37,712 bases of DNA from Chromobacterium haemolyticum (GCF_002081825.1 NZ_MUKU01000045.1:1-37712), one strand, 5' to 3'. Positions 1 through 8,352 are shown, counted from the stretch's first letter. The notes: generated by a model from the letters alone, not told the origin. A program made the numbers and translations.

Positions 1-149
1 CGGTGATGCCTCAACGTTGGGTGGTGGAGCGCTCATTTGCTTGGCTTGAGAAATGCCGACGGTTATGGAAGAACTGCGAGCGGAAACTCAATACCAGCTT
101 GCAGTTCATCCATTTAGCCTTCCTCGTGCTGTTGCTCAAAAGATCGTGA
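1..149 (+). CDS. IS5-family transposase, C-terminal fragment
   Basis: This is the last 48 or so residues of a DDE transposase, read in the frame starting at base 3 and ending at TGA 147-149. The visible sequence has the WVVERSFAWLEKCRRLWKN block. In IS5-family transposases this region carries the catalytic glutamate and the Y/R...R...E signature. The N-terminus and both catalytic aspartates lie beyond the window edge, so it cannot be told whether the full gene is intact. Only six bases separate the stop codon from the end of the subterminal AGATCGT motif region, as is common in compact IS elements. Confidence 0.8.
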   Translation, partial: VMPQRWVVERSFAWLEKCRRLWKNCERKLNTSLQFIHLAFLVLLLKRS

Positions 150-157
150 ACAGGCTC
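1..157 (+). mobile_element. IS5-family insertion sequence, right end (partial)
   Basis: The window opens inside an insertion sequence: the transposase 3' end followed by a terminal repeat, AGATCGTGAACAGGCTC, at 141-157. It is followed by TTA and then directly by a MITE. The same stretch occurs in inverted orientation at 37556-37712, identical as far as I can compare by eye. An end starting GAG on the complement, with a TNA-type 3-bp target, is what is known for the IS1031 subgroup of the IS5 family. The subgroup is an inference because most of the element is outside the window. Confidence 0.8.
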
Positions 158-1114
158 TTAGAACGTGTTTACGATCTTGCGAGCTAAGGCGAGACAAGAC
201 GAAAACGGCTGAGAAAGCGGAATGTACACACGGTACATGAGCATTCCGAAGCCGGTTTCAACGCCGTATCGTTGACGCGCAGCAGATCGTAAACAGGTTC
301 TTAGAGGGTCATAGCCGACGGTGCGAACAAGCGGGTAGGCGTTGCCGTCAGTCGGGGGCTCGGCGCGGAGGCGGCCCGCGCGCAGCAATTGCTGGACGCG
401 CCAAAACAGCAGGCCGGAGGACAGCAGCGCTTCTCGGACGCCGACGAGGGCGTCGCCGACCAGGCGTGGGATCGACCGCGCTTGAGCGGCAGCCAGCTTC
501 AAAAGCAGCGCGTCGTAGCGGTCCAGCGGCGCTTCGACGATGTCTTGGCCTTGCAGGCGGCGCAGGCCTTGGCCATGTTCGCGCCAGTAGCGCCATTGCT
601 CCGCCAGCGCCTGGCGCTCGCTGGCCGCCAGCGGGCGCTCCAGCCGCCGGCAGGAAGCCAGCCGCTCCAGCGGCAGCATGGCCACGCTCCATTCCGCCAG
701 GCTTTCGCCTTGCGGCCAGTGCGGCTCCGGGACCGGGACGACCGCCAGCGGGCAGTCCGCCGGCAGTTGCTCGGCCAGCAGCGCCAGCGTGAGCTGGTCG
801 CCGGCGTTGAGGCCTTGCCAGACGGTGAGCGGCCGGGGCCGCTCCAGCAGCCTCAGCAAAGCCTTGCGGCCGGCTTGATGCCGGCGCAGCCAGTCGTCCT
901 CGTATTCCGGCTGCCGAGACTCAGCCTGAAGCAGCTGCTGGTGCCAGGCCAGACGCAGGCCCTGGTCGATGGCGTCGGCGTCCAACAACGGGCCGGCGCT
1001 CAGGTCTTCAATGAGGGGCAGGACTTCGCCGTCGAGCAGGCCGTCGCGCCGCAGCGCGTTCAGCATGCCGGCGGCGGAGTCGCCGACGGCGAGGTGGACC
1101 CGCTCAGCGCTCAT
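158..1114 (-). CDS. DUF1835-type protein with MITE-derived C-terminus
   Basis: The start is ATG 1114, whose ATGA overlaps the cysE stop codon, indicating translational coupling; a longer upstream frame only shadows cysE. The N-terminus (HLAVGDSAAGMLNALR, then an IEDLSAGPL block near residue 40) resembles the DUF1835 domain, a family of unknown biochemical function. The middle is rich in Leu, Arg and Gln, with W-rich motifs. The frame enters MITE copy 1 after residue 270 or so. The last 47 residues are encoded by the element and the stop codon is its flanking TAA (158-160). The native C-terminus is therefore altered or extended. The family call is from memory of motifs; function is unknown. 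Confidence 0.7.
   Translation of the reverse strand: MSAERVHLAVGDSAAGMLNALRRDGLLDGEVLPLIEDLSAGPLLDADAIDQGLRLAWHQQLLQAESRQPEYEDDWLRRHQAGRKALLRLLERPRPLTVWQGLNAGDQLTLALLAEQLPADCPLAVVPVPEPHWPQGESLAEWSVAMLPLERLASCRRLERPLAASERQALAEQWRYWREHGQGLRRLQGQDIVEAPLDRYDALLLKLAAAQARSIPRLVGDALVGVREALLSSGLLFWRVQQLLRAGRLRAEPPTDGNAYPLVRTVGYDPLRTCLRSAARQRYGVETGFGMLMYRVYIPLSQPFSSCLALARKIVNTF
161..300. mobile_element. MITE copy 1 (IS-related, about 140 bp)
   Basis: This is a non-autonomous element with 17-bp terminal inverted repeats, GAACGTGTTTACGATCT at the left and AGATCGTAAACAGGTTC at the right. The right repeat matches the adjacent IS end at 15 of 17 positions. It is flanked by TTA at 158-160 and TTA at 301-303, a perfect 3-bp target duplication. 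Internally there is a small hairpin with ATGTAC/GTACAT arms. It carries no transposase, so movement would depend on the IS enzyme (inference). The minus-strand frame of the DUF1835 gene runs through the whole element. Confidence 0.8.
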
Positions 1115-1893
1115 ACGCGCTGATCCATATCCAGCGCCGGGGTGCCCTCGCAGGCGCGGGCCACCACGCGGGCGGGCACGCCCACCACGGTGGTGTGGGC
1201 CGGCACGTCTTCCAGCACTACGCTGCCGGCGCCTATCTTGGCGCAGGCGCCCACCTGGATGTTGCCGAGGATGGAGGTGTTGGCGCCGATCAGCACGCCG
1301 TCGGCGATCTTGGGGTGGCGGTCGCCGTGTTCCTTGCCGGTGCCGCCCAGGGTGACGCCCTGCAGCATCGAGACGTTGTCGCCGATGACGGCGGTTTCGC
1401 CCACCACGACGCCGGTGCCGTGGTCCAGCATCACGCCCTGGCCGATGCGGGCGGCCGGGTGGATGTCGGCGCCGGTGACTTCGGAAATACGGTTTTGCAG
1501 GAACAGCGCCAGGGTTTTGCGCTCCTCCCGCCACAGCCAGTGGGTGATGCGCTGGCACTGGATGGCGTGGAAGCCTTTGAAATACAGCAGCGGGGTGGAG
1601 TAGTTGTCGCAGGCCGGGTCGCGGTCGAAGCAGGCGCTGATGTCGGCGCGCGTGGCGGCGCTGATGGCCGGGTCGGCGTCCAGCGCTTCGCGGAACAGTT
1701 CCATTAGCGCGCGGGCGTCCATCACCGGGCTGGCGAGCTTGCTGGACAGGTGAAAGGCCAGCACGTCTTCCAGGGTGTTGTGGCGCAGCACGGTCATGTG
1801 CAGGAAACTAGCCAGCATGGGCTCGTCTTGCGCGGCTTGTTCGGCTTCCTGCCGGATGGCGAACCAGAGCGGATCGCCGTTTGCTTCATTCAT
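1111..1893 (-). CDS. cysE: Serine O-acetyltransferase
   Basis: CysE transfers acetyl from acetyl-CoA to L-serine, giving O-acetylserine, the carbon skeleton for cysteine synthesis in the cytosol. The 260-residue protein has the N-terminal helical domain and, from about residue 140, left-handed beta-helix hexapeptide repeats (IHPAARIGQGVMLDHG, GETAVIGDNV). The catalytic histidine lies in LDHGTG near residue 155, and the GGTGKEHGDRHPKI active-site loop is present. A GGGAG-like Shine-Dalgarno site precedes the ATG. It sits 33 bp after the DUF2459 gene in a run maf-rng-DUF2459-cysE-DUF1835. The C-terminus ends in DQRV rather than the isoleucine that usually docks into cysteine synthase CysK. Confidence 0.95.
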   Translation of the reverse strand: MNEANGDPLWFAIRQEAEQAAQDEPMLASFLHMTVLRHNTLEDVLAFHLSSKLASPVMDARALMELFREALDADPAISAATRADISACFDRDPACDNYSTPLLYFKGFHAIQCQRITHWLWREERKTLALFLQNRISEVTGADIHPAARIGQGVMLDHGTGVVVGETAVIGDNVSMLQGVTLGGTGKEHGDRHPKIADGVLIGANTSILGNIQVGACAKIGAGSVVLEDVPAHTTVVGVPARVVARACEGTPALDMDQRV

Positions 1894-1926
1894 TTTGCGA
1901 AACTCCCTTGCGCTGAGGCGATCGTC

Positions 1927-2637
1927 TCAGCGGTCTTTCAATTGCCAGAATAGCGCGTGGTCGAATGGGGACCACCAGGCGGTACGCACGCCGCTGGCGG
2001 CCAGCGCGTCGCGCACCCACTGGTTGCAGGTGGTCAACGGGCTATAGCGGCCGTTGGCCTGATAAAACGCATCCTGTTCATGATAATGATAGTCCCGCAT
2101 CCAGAGGGCTTTTCCGGTTGCGTCGCGGGCGACGGAGGCCTGGATGAAGCTGGCCAGCCGCCGGTATTGTTCCGGCGCAAGCGTCAGGCGCCGGGTGGCG
2201 GCGCCTTCGCGCGGCATCGGCAGATATTCAATATGTAGTACGGCGCCGTCCAGCCCGGACAGGGCGTAAAGCGCTTTGCCCGGGGTGAGATCCGACCAGT
2301 CCCGCGTTTCCAGGAAAAAGCTGCGGCTGCCCCAGCCTATGCCCACATAGGGCAGTTTGTCCAGATTGGGCCCGGCCCGCGGATGCCGCGGGGAGAAGGT
2401 CTCGTCCCAGTTCATGCCGGGGCCGCCGCGCGGCAGCAGCAGGCCGGCGTGCACGCCGTTGCTGTCCAGAAATACCGGAATGCCGGCGTCGCCCTGCCGC
2501 CAGTCACGATTGACCGGGAGCAGCCCAAGCGCTAGCGCGGCGAGCAGGTAGAGCGCAATCAGGGCCAGCAGGCCCAGCACCGCGCGGGACAACAGGCGCG
2601 GCAGCCGGGCCGCCAGACGAAACGGGCGGAATGACAT
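1927..2637 (-). CDS. DUF2459 (TIGR02117-like) membrane-anchored protein
   Basis: A 236-residue protein with one N-terminal hydrophobic segment (about residues 15-40, LLALIALYLLAALALGLL), so probably anchored in the inner membrane with the rest in the periplasm. The conserved body has SNGVHAGLLLP near residue 60, YVGIGWGSRSFF, and YSPLTTCNQWVRDAL near residue 205. The conserved His and Cys resemble a papain/NlpC-like thiol hydrolase pair, but that is inference and no activity is established for this family as far as I know. Its ATG lies only 6 bp after the rng stop codon, so the two are probably co-translated. No strong Shine-Dalgarno site of its own is visible. Confidence 0.75.
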   Translation of the reverse strand: MSFRPFRLAARLPRLLSRAVLGLLALIALYLLAALALGLLPVNRDWRQGDAGIPVFLDSNGVHAGLLLPRGGPGMNWDETFSPRHPRAGPNLDKLPYVGIGWGSRSFFLETRDWSDLTPGKALYALSGLDGAVLHIEYLPMPREGAATRRLTLAPEQYRRLASFIQASVARDATGKALWMRDYHYHEQDAFYQANGRYSPLTTCNQWVRDALAASGVRTAWWSPFDHALFWQLKDR

Positions 2638-2643
2638 GGCGGC

Positions 2644-4140
2644 TTACAGCAGGACGACGTCGAATTGCTCCTGGGTGTAGGTGGCTTCCACCGACAGCGA
2701 GATTGGCTTGCCGATGAAGTCGATCAGCATCGCCAGGCTTTGCGATTCTTCGTCGATGAACATGTCGATCACCGATTGCGCGGCCAGGATGCGGTAACCC
2801 TTGGCGTCGAACTGACGCGCTTCGCGCACGATTTCGCGCTGGATCTCGTAGCACACGGTCTGCGCGGTCTTGATCTCGCCGCGGCCCTGACAGGTGGGGC
2901 AGGGCTCGCACAGCACGTGGGCCAGGCTTTCGCGAGTGCGCTTGCGGGTGATTTCCACCAGGCCCAGGCTGGTGAAGCCGTTGAGGGTGACGCGGGTACG
3001 GTCGCGCGCCATCGCCTTGGCCAGCTCCGCCAGCACCGTCGATTGGTGCTCGTCGTTGTCCATGTCGATGAAGTCGACGATGATGATGCCGCCCAGATTG
3101 CGCAACCGCAGCTGCCGGGCGATGGTCTGGGTGGCTTCCAGATTGGTCTTGAAGATGGTTTCGTCGAAATTGCGGTTGCCGACGAAGCCGCCGGTGTTGA
3201 CGTCTATCGTGGTCATCGCCTCGGTCTGGTCGATGATCAGATAGCCGCCGAACTTGAGGTTGACGCGGCGCGCCAGCGCCTTGTCGATCTCGGCTTCGAT
3301 GCCGTGCAGCTCGAACAGCGGGCGTTCGCCGCTGTAGCGCTCGATCTTGTCCACGGCGATCTGCACGTATTGCTCGGCGAACTCCACCATGCGGCTGTAG
3401 TTCTCGGTGGAATCCACCACCACCTGGTCGGTGAAGCCGCTGACCATGTCGCGCAGCACGCGCACCGCCAGCGGCAGGTCTTCGTAGAGCAGACTTTGCG
3501 CCGGGAGGTGCTGGGATTTGTGGCGGATGTCGGACCACAGCTTGGACAGGTAGCCGATGTCGGCGGCCAACTCGTCGTCGCGCGCGGTCTCGGCGCTGGT
3601 GCGGATGATGTAGCCGCGTGGGCTGTTGGCCGGCAACAGCTTTTCCAGCCTGGATTTCAGATTGTGGCGCTCGCTTTCGCTGTCTATCTTCTGCGATACG
3701 CCGATGTGCTCTTCCTGCGGCAAGTGCACGAGGAAGCGGCCGGCCAGCGAGATCTGGGTGGACAGGCGCGCGCCCTTGGTGCCTATCGGGTCCTTGATCA
3801 CCTGCACCAGCACGGTCTGGCCTTCGAACAGCATTTTCTCGATGCGCTGGGGCTCGGTTGGGTGCTGGCGCTGTTCCAGCACGTCGGCGATGTGCAGGAA
3901 GGCCGCGCGTTCCAGGCCGATTTCAATGAAGGCGCTCTGCATGCCGGGCAGCACGCGCTTGACCTGGCCCAGATAGATGTTGCCGACGATGCCGCGGCTG
4001 GCGGCGCGCTCCACATGCAGTTCCTGGACCACGGCGTCTTCCAGCACCGCGACCCGGGTTTCCTGCGGGGTGATGTTGACCAGGATTTGTTCCTTGGGGC
4101 GCGGCAGGTCTCGCGGCAGGGGTATCGATTGATGCAGCAT
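2644..4140 (-). CDS. rng: Ribonuclease G
   Basis: This is an endoribonuclease of the RNase E/G family, known to mature the 16S rRNA 5' end and start mRNA decay. The 498 residues are close to the E. coli RNase G length. It starts MLHQ at 4140; the family N-terminus (ILVNITPQETRVAVLED) follows at about residue 18. The S1-like RNA-binding region (RGIVGNIYLGQVKRVLPG) comes next. The metal-binding aspartates lie in IDQTEAMTTIDVNTGG near residue 305 and GGIIIVDFIDM near residue 350. The zinc-link motif CPTCQGRG is near residue 410. There is no RNase E C-terminal scaffold. It lies 17 bp after maf, the usual betaproteobacterial order. Confidence 0.95.
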   Translation of the reverse strand: MLHQSIPLPRDLPRPKEQILVNITPQETRVAVLEDAVVQELHVERAASRGIVGNIYLGQVKRVLPGMQSAFIEIGLERAAFLHIADVLEQRQHPTEPQRIEKMLFEGQTVLVQVIKDPIGTKGARLSTQISLAGRFLVHLPQEEHIGVSQKIDSESERHNLKSRLEKLLPANSPRGYIIRTSAETARDDELAADIGYLSKLWSDIRHKSQHLPAQSLLYEDLPLAVRVLRDMVSGFTDQVVVDSTENYSRMVEFAEQYVQIAVDKIERYSGERPLFELHGIEAEIDKALARRVNLKFGGYLIIDQTEAMTTIDVNTGGFVGNRNFDETIFKTNLEATQTIARQLRLRNLGGIIIVDFIDMDNDEHQSTVLAELAKAMARDRTRVTLNGFTSLGLVEITRKRTRESLAHVLCEPCPTCQGRGEIKTAQTVCYEIQREIVREARQFDAKGYRILAAQSVIDMFIDEESQSLAMLIDFIGKPISLSVEATYTQEQFDVVLL

Positions 4141-4157
4141 GATGGTTCCCCGCGCGC

Positions 4158-4754
4158 TTAAGGAAATTGAAAGCCAAATTCGCCGAGCAGCGCCGCGGTT
4201 TCGAAGATGGGCAAGCCCATGACGCCGCTGTGGCTGCCGTGGATGCGTTCGACGAAGACGCCGGCCTTGCCCTGGATGCCGTAGGCGCCGGCCTTGTCGA
4301 AAGGCTCGCCGCTGTCCAGGTAGCGCTCGATGTCCTGTTCGCTGAGCGGACGGAAGAACACCTCGGTGACCGAGGTCTTGAGCCGCACCTTGTCGCCTTC
4401 GCGCAGCGCCACGCTGGTGATGGCTTGATGGCTGCGGCCGGAGAAGGCCCGCAGCATGCGGCGGGCGTCGTCGGCGTTTTCCGGCTTGCCGAATATTTCG
4501 CCGTCCATCGCCACCGTGGTGTCGGCGGCCAGCAAGGGCCGGGACGGCAGTCCGCAAGACACCACGACCTGCCAGCCGGCCTCGGCCTTGGACAGCGCCA
4601 GCCGTTCTGTGTAAGCGACGGCGGATTCGCCGGGCCGCACCGATTCGTCGATATCGGCGTGGATGCGCTCCAGGTGCATGCCCAACTGTTCCAGAATTTC
4701 GCGGCGGCGAGGGCTGCCGGAGGACAGGTAAATCCGGGTGTCATTTGCGGTCAT
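4158..4754 (-). CDS. maf: Maf-family nucleoside triphosphate pyrophosphatase
   Basis: Maf proteins hydrolyse non-canonical or pyrimidine nucleoside triphosphates to monophosphates and are linked to septum control. The 198-residue protein shows the family landmarks in order: the N-terminal YLSSGSPRRREIL loop that binds phosphate, LAADTTVAMDGEIFGKP near residue 75 with the catalytic aspartate, and DKAGAYGIQGKAGVF near residue 155. The last motif fits the YhdE (dTTPase/UTPase) branch, an inference. It begins the minus-strand run that continues into rng. No clear Shine-Dalgarno site precedes the ATG. The 248-bp gap to the divergent exporter gene must hold both promoters, but I cannot place them. 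Confidence 0.93.
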   Translation of the reverse strand: MTANDTRIYLSSGSPRRREILEQLGMHLERIHADIDESVRPGESAVAYTERLALSKAEAGWQVVVSCGLPSRPLLAADTTVAMDGEIFGKPENADDARRMLRAFSGRSHQAITSVALREGDKVRLKTSVTEVFFRPLSEQDIERYLDSGEPFDKAGAYGIQGKAGVFVERIHGSHSGVMGLPIFETAALLGEFGFQFP

Positions 4755-5002
4755 GATAGTCTGCTCATTTGTTCTTTCGGTCGCTGTCTAGGTTACCAGA
4801 CGCGTGATGCCGCAACCATCGAATCCATCAGGCGCCAGGCGTTTTCAGGCCGACGCGATTCGGCTTAATTGGCGTCAATTTGCTGTTTTTAAAGGCGCGG
4901 AAGCGGTGCTCAGGCGGGTTTTTTTCCTGCGTCCTGCTGCGGCGGGGCGCTCTCCCCGGTATCATGGCGGCTTGCTTCCCCCTCTCCTGTCGTCATACCC
5001 CG

Positions 5003-6184
5003 ATGCCCAACCCTAGCGTTTCTCCGTTTGCCCGCGCCGCCACCTTGGCGGCCATCTTGTTGATCTTGTTCAATCCCTTGGGCATCGATCTTTACCTGTC
5101 GGCAATGCCGGCGATGCAGCTGCATTTCCAGGCCGATGTCGCGATCAGCCTCAGCATGTTCATTTTCAGCCTGGGGCTGGGGCAGCTGCTGTTCGGCCCG
5201 TTGGCGGACAGGATAGGCCGCAAGCCGGTGGCCTTGGGCGGCCTGCTGCTATACGCTGTGGCCGCGTTTCTGGCTAGCCGCAGCGACAGCCTGGGCGGTT
5301 TTCTGGGCTTGCGCGCGCTGCAGGGCTTGGGCGCCAGCGCCAGCTCGGTGTGCGCGTTCACCCTGGTGCGCGATTGTTTTTCCGGCAATGCGGCGGCCCA
5401 GCGCTACAGCCTGCTCAATGCCGCCCTGAACGTGGTGCCGGCGATGGCGCCCTTGTTAGGCGGCTGGCTGACTGCGCGCTGGGGCTGGCAGTCCTGCTTC
5501 CTGGTGCTGGCCGGCAGCGCGGTGCTGGCGGCGGCATGGCTGGCCTGGAAGATGCCGGAAACCCGGCCTGCCGTTTCCAGTGCAGACGGCGGTCCGGCGA
5601 TCGGCATGCGCCAGGTGCTGGCGACGCCGGCGCTGCGTCGCTACGGCGCTTGTTGCTGCGCGGCGCTGGCTTTGATCGTCAGCTATGTGACGCTGGCGCC
5701 AGCGGTGCTGATTGAACGCGGCGGGGTGGGCGTCACCACCTTCGGCTTGCTGTTCGGCGGCAACGCCCTCTTGGTGATGGCGGCCAGCTTCCTTGGCTTG
5801 AAGCTGATCGGCCGCTTCGGTCAAAAAGCGATGTTGCGTTACGGTCTCAACATTATGTTGCTGGCCGGCGTATTGTTGTTGGCGCTGTCGGGCCAACCGG
5901 GCGCTTGGCACTATATGTTGCCGATAGGCGTGCTGAGCGTGGGCTTCGCCTGGACGCTGGGGCCGGCCAGCGGCATGGCGATGGCGCCGTTCTCTCAGGG
6001 CGCCGGCCGCGCCGCCGCCTTGCTGGGCTGCGCTCAGATGCTGTTCGCCGCCGGCGTGTCGGCGGGCCTCGCGGCGCTGCCCTTGCCGGGCGAATGGGCG
6101 CTGGGCGCAATGGTATTGCTGCTGGCCGGCCTGTGCCGCTGGCTGACCCGCCCCGTCGCGGCGATTCGGGAAAATCCTCACTGA
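5003..6184 (+). CDS. Bcr/CflA-type MFS drug exporter
   Basis: A major facilitator superfamily transporter of the 12-TM drug:proton antiporter group, acting in the inner membrane. From ATG 5003 it is 393 residues, typical for Bcr/CflA. The frame is open further upstream, but that part has no transmembrane character and earlier starts lack a ribosome site. The first helix (LAAILLILFNPLGIDLYLSAMPAM) has the DxYLPAMP-like signature of the subfamily, and the helix 2-3 loop carries motif A (GPLADRIGRKPV). Helix 5 has the proline/glycine-rich motif C region (NVVPAMAPLLGGWL). The substrate cannot be predicted. It is divergent from maf and 177 bp before rsmA. Confidence 0.85.
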   Translation: MPNPSVSPFARAATLAAILLILFNPLGIDLYLSAMPAMQLHFQADVAISLSMFIFSLGLGQLLFGPLADRIGRKPVALGGLLLYAVAAFLASRSDSLGGFLGLRALQGLGASASSVCAFTLVRDCFSGNAAAQRYSLLNAALNVVPAMAPLLGGWLTARWGWQSCFLVLAGSAVLAAAWLAWKMPETRPAVSSADGGPAIGMRQVLATPALRRYGACCCAALALIVSYVTLAPAVLIERGGVGVTTFGLLFGGNALLVMAASFLGLKLIGRFGQKAMLRYGLNIMLLAGVLLLALSGQPGAWHYMLPIGVLSVGFAWTLGPASGMAMAPFSQGAGRAAALLGCAQMLFAAGVSAGLAALPLPGEWALGAMVLLLAGLCRWLTRPVAAIRENPH

Positions 6185-6360
6185 TTTTCAAGTGTTTGGC
6201 ATGTATTGTGAGATTTGTGGCGTAGGGCCGGCTTTAGCTCTTGTCGGGCAGCCTACAATCGGCAGACAATTGGCCAAAACTTGAGAGTTGACTTCAATAA
6301 TGAGGCGCGACGGCAAGCTGCCCGGCGCTTCTCCGTTCTTTGCACTGATTAGCAGATTTC

Positions 6361-7158
6361 ATGAACAAACATATTCCGCGCAAGCGTTTCGGCCAGAATT
6401 TTCTGCAGGACGCCAGCGTCATCGCCAACATCGTGCATGCGGTGAATCCGCAGCCGGACGATGTCGTCATCGAGATCGGCCCTGGACTGGGCGCGATCAC
6501 CAAGCCGCTATTGGCCGCGCTCAAGCATTTGCACGTGGTGGAGATTGACCGCGACATCATCAGCCGTTTGCAAACGGAGTTTCCGGCCGAGCGTTTGAGC
6601 ATTCACGCCGGCGACGCGCTGGTGTTCGACTTCGCCTCGGTGGCGGAGGGCAAGCTGAAGATCGTGGGCAATCTGCCCTACAATATTTCCACGCCCTTGT
6701 TGTTCCATCTGGCCACTTACGGCCAGAAAGTCACCGATATGCATTTCATGTTGCAAAAAGAGGTGATCGAACGCATGGTGGCGGAGCCGTCCACCGCCGA
6801 CTACGGCCGATTGACGGTGATGTTGCAGTACCGCTTTGAAATGGAGAACATCCTGCATGTGCCGCCGGAAGCGTTTTGGCCACCGCCGAAGGTGGACTCC
6901 GCCGTGGTGCGAATGATTCCGGCGCCGGGCCGTTGCGGCGTGGCCGACGATGAGTCGCTGCTGGAGCAGGTGGTGACCACGGCGTTTTCGCAGCGGCGCA
7001 AGACGCTGAAGAACAATTTGAAGGGTCTGTTGGATGCGGACGGCTTCGCCGCGCTGGAGCTGGATCCCGGGCTACGGCCGGAGAACCTGCCGGTGGAGGA
7101 TTACGTCCGCCTGGCCAATTACCTGAGCGCGAAAGGCCATAAGGCCAAACGCCAGTAA
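6361..7158 (+). CDS. rsmA: 16S rRNA dimethyladenosine transferase
   Basis: RsmA (KsgA) dimethylates the two adjacent adenines in the 3'-terminal helix of 16S rRNA (A1518 and A1519 in E. coli numbering) late in 30S assembly. The 265-residue protein begins with the diagnostic [10 protein letters not shown] motif. It then has the SAM-binding GPGLGAIT loop, the acidic VEIDRD motif, and the adenine-methylase NLPYNIS motif near residue 105. The C-terminal helical domain contains [14 protein letters not shown]. It stands alone here between the exporter and the glt operon, without the pdxA or surA neighbours seen in enterics. The 176 bp upstream shows no promoter I can defend. Confidence 0.96.
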   Translation: MNKHIPRKRFGQNFLQDASVIANIVHAVNPQPDDVVIEIGPGLGAITKPLLAALKHLHVVEIDRDIISRLQTEFPAERLSIHAGDALVFDFASVAEGKLKIVGNLPYNISTPLLFHLATYGQKVTDMHFMLQKEVIERMVAEPSTADYGRLTVMLQYRFEMENILHVPPEAFWPPPKVDSAVVRMIPAPGRCGVADDESLLEQVVTTAFSQRRKTLKNNLKGLLDADGFAALELDPGLRPENLPVEDYVRLANYLSAKGHKAKRQ

Positions 7159-7186
7159 CGGGGCGTTGCAAAGTAAAAAAATACGA

Positions 7187-7205
7187 GCGGGCGTTCAGCG
7201 CCCGC
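7187..7205 (-). terminator. Hairpin with T-tract on minus strand
   Basis: The arms GCGGGCG (7187-7193) and CGCCCGC (7199-7205) form a 7-bp GC stem with a 5-base loop. An A-rich run at 7172-7181 lies on the left, so a U-tract would follow the hairpin only for leftward transcription. It sits 29 bp after the rsmA stop. Rightward it would act at most as a weak terminator or RNA-stabilising hairpin. Confidence 0.4.
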
Positions 7206-7283
7206 CGCACTACAAAGAGTCGTCCGTCCCTGTCCTTGTCGGCGGGGGCTGTCTATCACAGGAAGTGAAAAAGGAGAAACTTC

Positions 7284-8189
7284 ATGCGTATTCGCTCCAC
7301 CCTGATCTGTGCCGCCACTTTGGGCGCCTTCTGCGCCGCTCCGGCCATGGCCGCCGAACTGACCGGTACTCTGAAGAAAATCAAGGATTCCGGCGTGATC
7401 GTCTTGGGCAACCGCGACGCATCCATTCCGTTTTCCTATTACGACAACAACCAGAAGCCAGTGGGCTACTCGGTGGACTTGGCCAACAAAGTGGTTGAGC
7501 AGGTGAAAAAAGAGCTGAAAATGCCGAACCTGCAGGTCAAATACAATCTGGTGACGTCGCAGACCCGCATCCCGCTGGTGCAAAACGGCACCGTGGATCT
7601 GGAGTGCGGTTCCACCACCAATAATGTGGAGCGTCAGAAGCAAGTGGCGTTCTCGGTGGGCATCTTCGAAATCGGTACCCGTCTGCTGACCGCCAAGACT
7701 TCCGGCCTCAAGGACTTCCCCGATCTGAAGGGCAAGAACGTGGTGACCACCGCCGGCACCACGTCCGAGCGCCTGATCAAGGCGATGAACGCCGACAAGA
7801 AGATGGGCATGAACATCATCTCGGCCAAGGACCACGGCGAATCCTTCCTGATGCTGGAGTCCGGCCGCGCCGCGGCCTTCATGATGGACGACGCGCTGCT
7901 GTACGGCGAGATGGCCAAGGCCAAGAGCCCGGCCAACTGGGTGGTGACCGGCAAGGCCCAGTCCTACGAGATCTACGGTTGCATGATGCGCAAGGAAGAC
8001 CCCGCCTTCAAGAAGGTAGTGGACGCCGCGCTGAGCAACACCTTCAAGTCCGGCGAGGTCAACAAGATCTATGCCAAGTGGTTCACCAGCCCGGTGCCGC
8101 CCAAGGGGCTGAACCTGAACTTCCCGATGTCCGATGAATTCAAGGAGCTGATCGCCAAGCCGACCGACAAGTCTGCCGAGCAGATGTAA
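7284..8189 (+). CDS. gltI: Glutamate/aspartate ABC transporter substrate-binding protein
   Basis: Periplasmic solute-binding protein that delivers acidic amino acids to GltJK. The 301-residue precursor has a Sec signal peptide, with cleavage likely after AMA near residue 23. The mature part is a family 3 solute-binding fold with the GltI-like segment DASIPFSYYDNNQKPVGYS, where the amino acid ligand binds. LVTSQTRIPLVQNGTVDLEC and the NNVERQKQVAFS hinge follow. A strong AAGGAGAAA ribosome site lies just before the ATG. It is first in gltIJKL and is followed by a 163-bp gap with two hairpins, which fits the usual excess of binding protein over membrane components. Confidence 0.92.
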   Translation: MRIRSTLICAATLGAFCAAPAMAAELTGTLKKIKDSGVIVLGNRDASIPFSYYDNNQKPVGYSVDLANKVVEQVKKELKMPNLQVKYNLVTSQTRIPLVQNGTVDLECGSTTNNVERQKQVAFSVGIFEIGTRLLTAKTSGLKDFPDLKGKNVVTTAGTTSERLIKAMNADKKMGMNIISAKDHGESFLMLESGRAAAFMMDDALLYGEMAKAKSPANWVVTGKAQSYEIYGCMMRKEDPAFKKVVDAALSNTFKSGEVNKIYAKWFTSPVPPKGLNLNFPMSDEFKELIAKPTDKSAEQM

Positions 8190-8217
8190 GTCGCGGTTGG
8201 CGCGTCGCCGCCCCGTC

Positions 8218-8239
8218 CTCCCCGCCGTTTCGCGGGGAG
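8218..8239 (+). promoter_or_regulatory. First hairpin in gltI-gltJ gap
   Basis: The arms CTCCCCGC and GCGGGGAG pair perfectly over 8 bp with a 6-base loop, 29 bp after the gltI stop codon. No T-tract follows, so it looks like a mRNA-stabilising or processivity-limiting hairpin rather than a full terminator. Confidence 0.5.
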
Positions 8240-8301
8240 CCCGGGGCGCGCGGCCGTATCCGCTTTCTTTGTGTGTGGCCGGGCGTTTGAGCCGGGCCGC
8301 G

Positions 8302-8331
8302 GCCTGCCGGCGCGAATGAGCGTCGGCAGGC
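8302..8331 (+). promoter_or_regulatory. Second hairpin in gltI-gltJ gap
   Basis: The arms GCCTGCCG (8302-8309) and CGGCAGGC (8324-8331) form an 8-bp stem with a 14-base loop, ending 21 bp before the gltJ ATG. Together with the upstream hairpin it could lower readthrough or block 3' exonucleases after gltI. Confidence 0.45.
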
Positions 8332-8352
8332 TGGCGTTGTTGGGAGTGAAGC

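Noticed and set aside
2665-4161. 498-codon plus-strand frame opposite rng
   Set aside because: It mirrors rng in high-GC DNA, shows no domain, and has His/Gln/Val-rich antisense composition.
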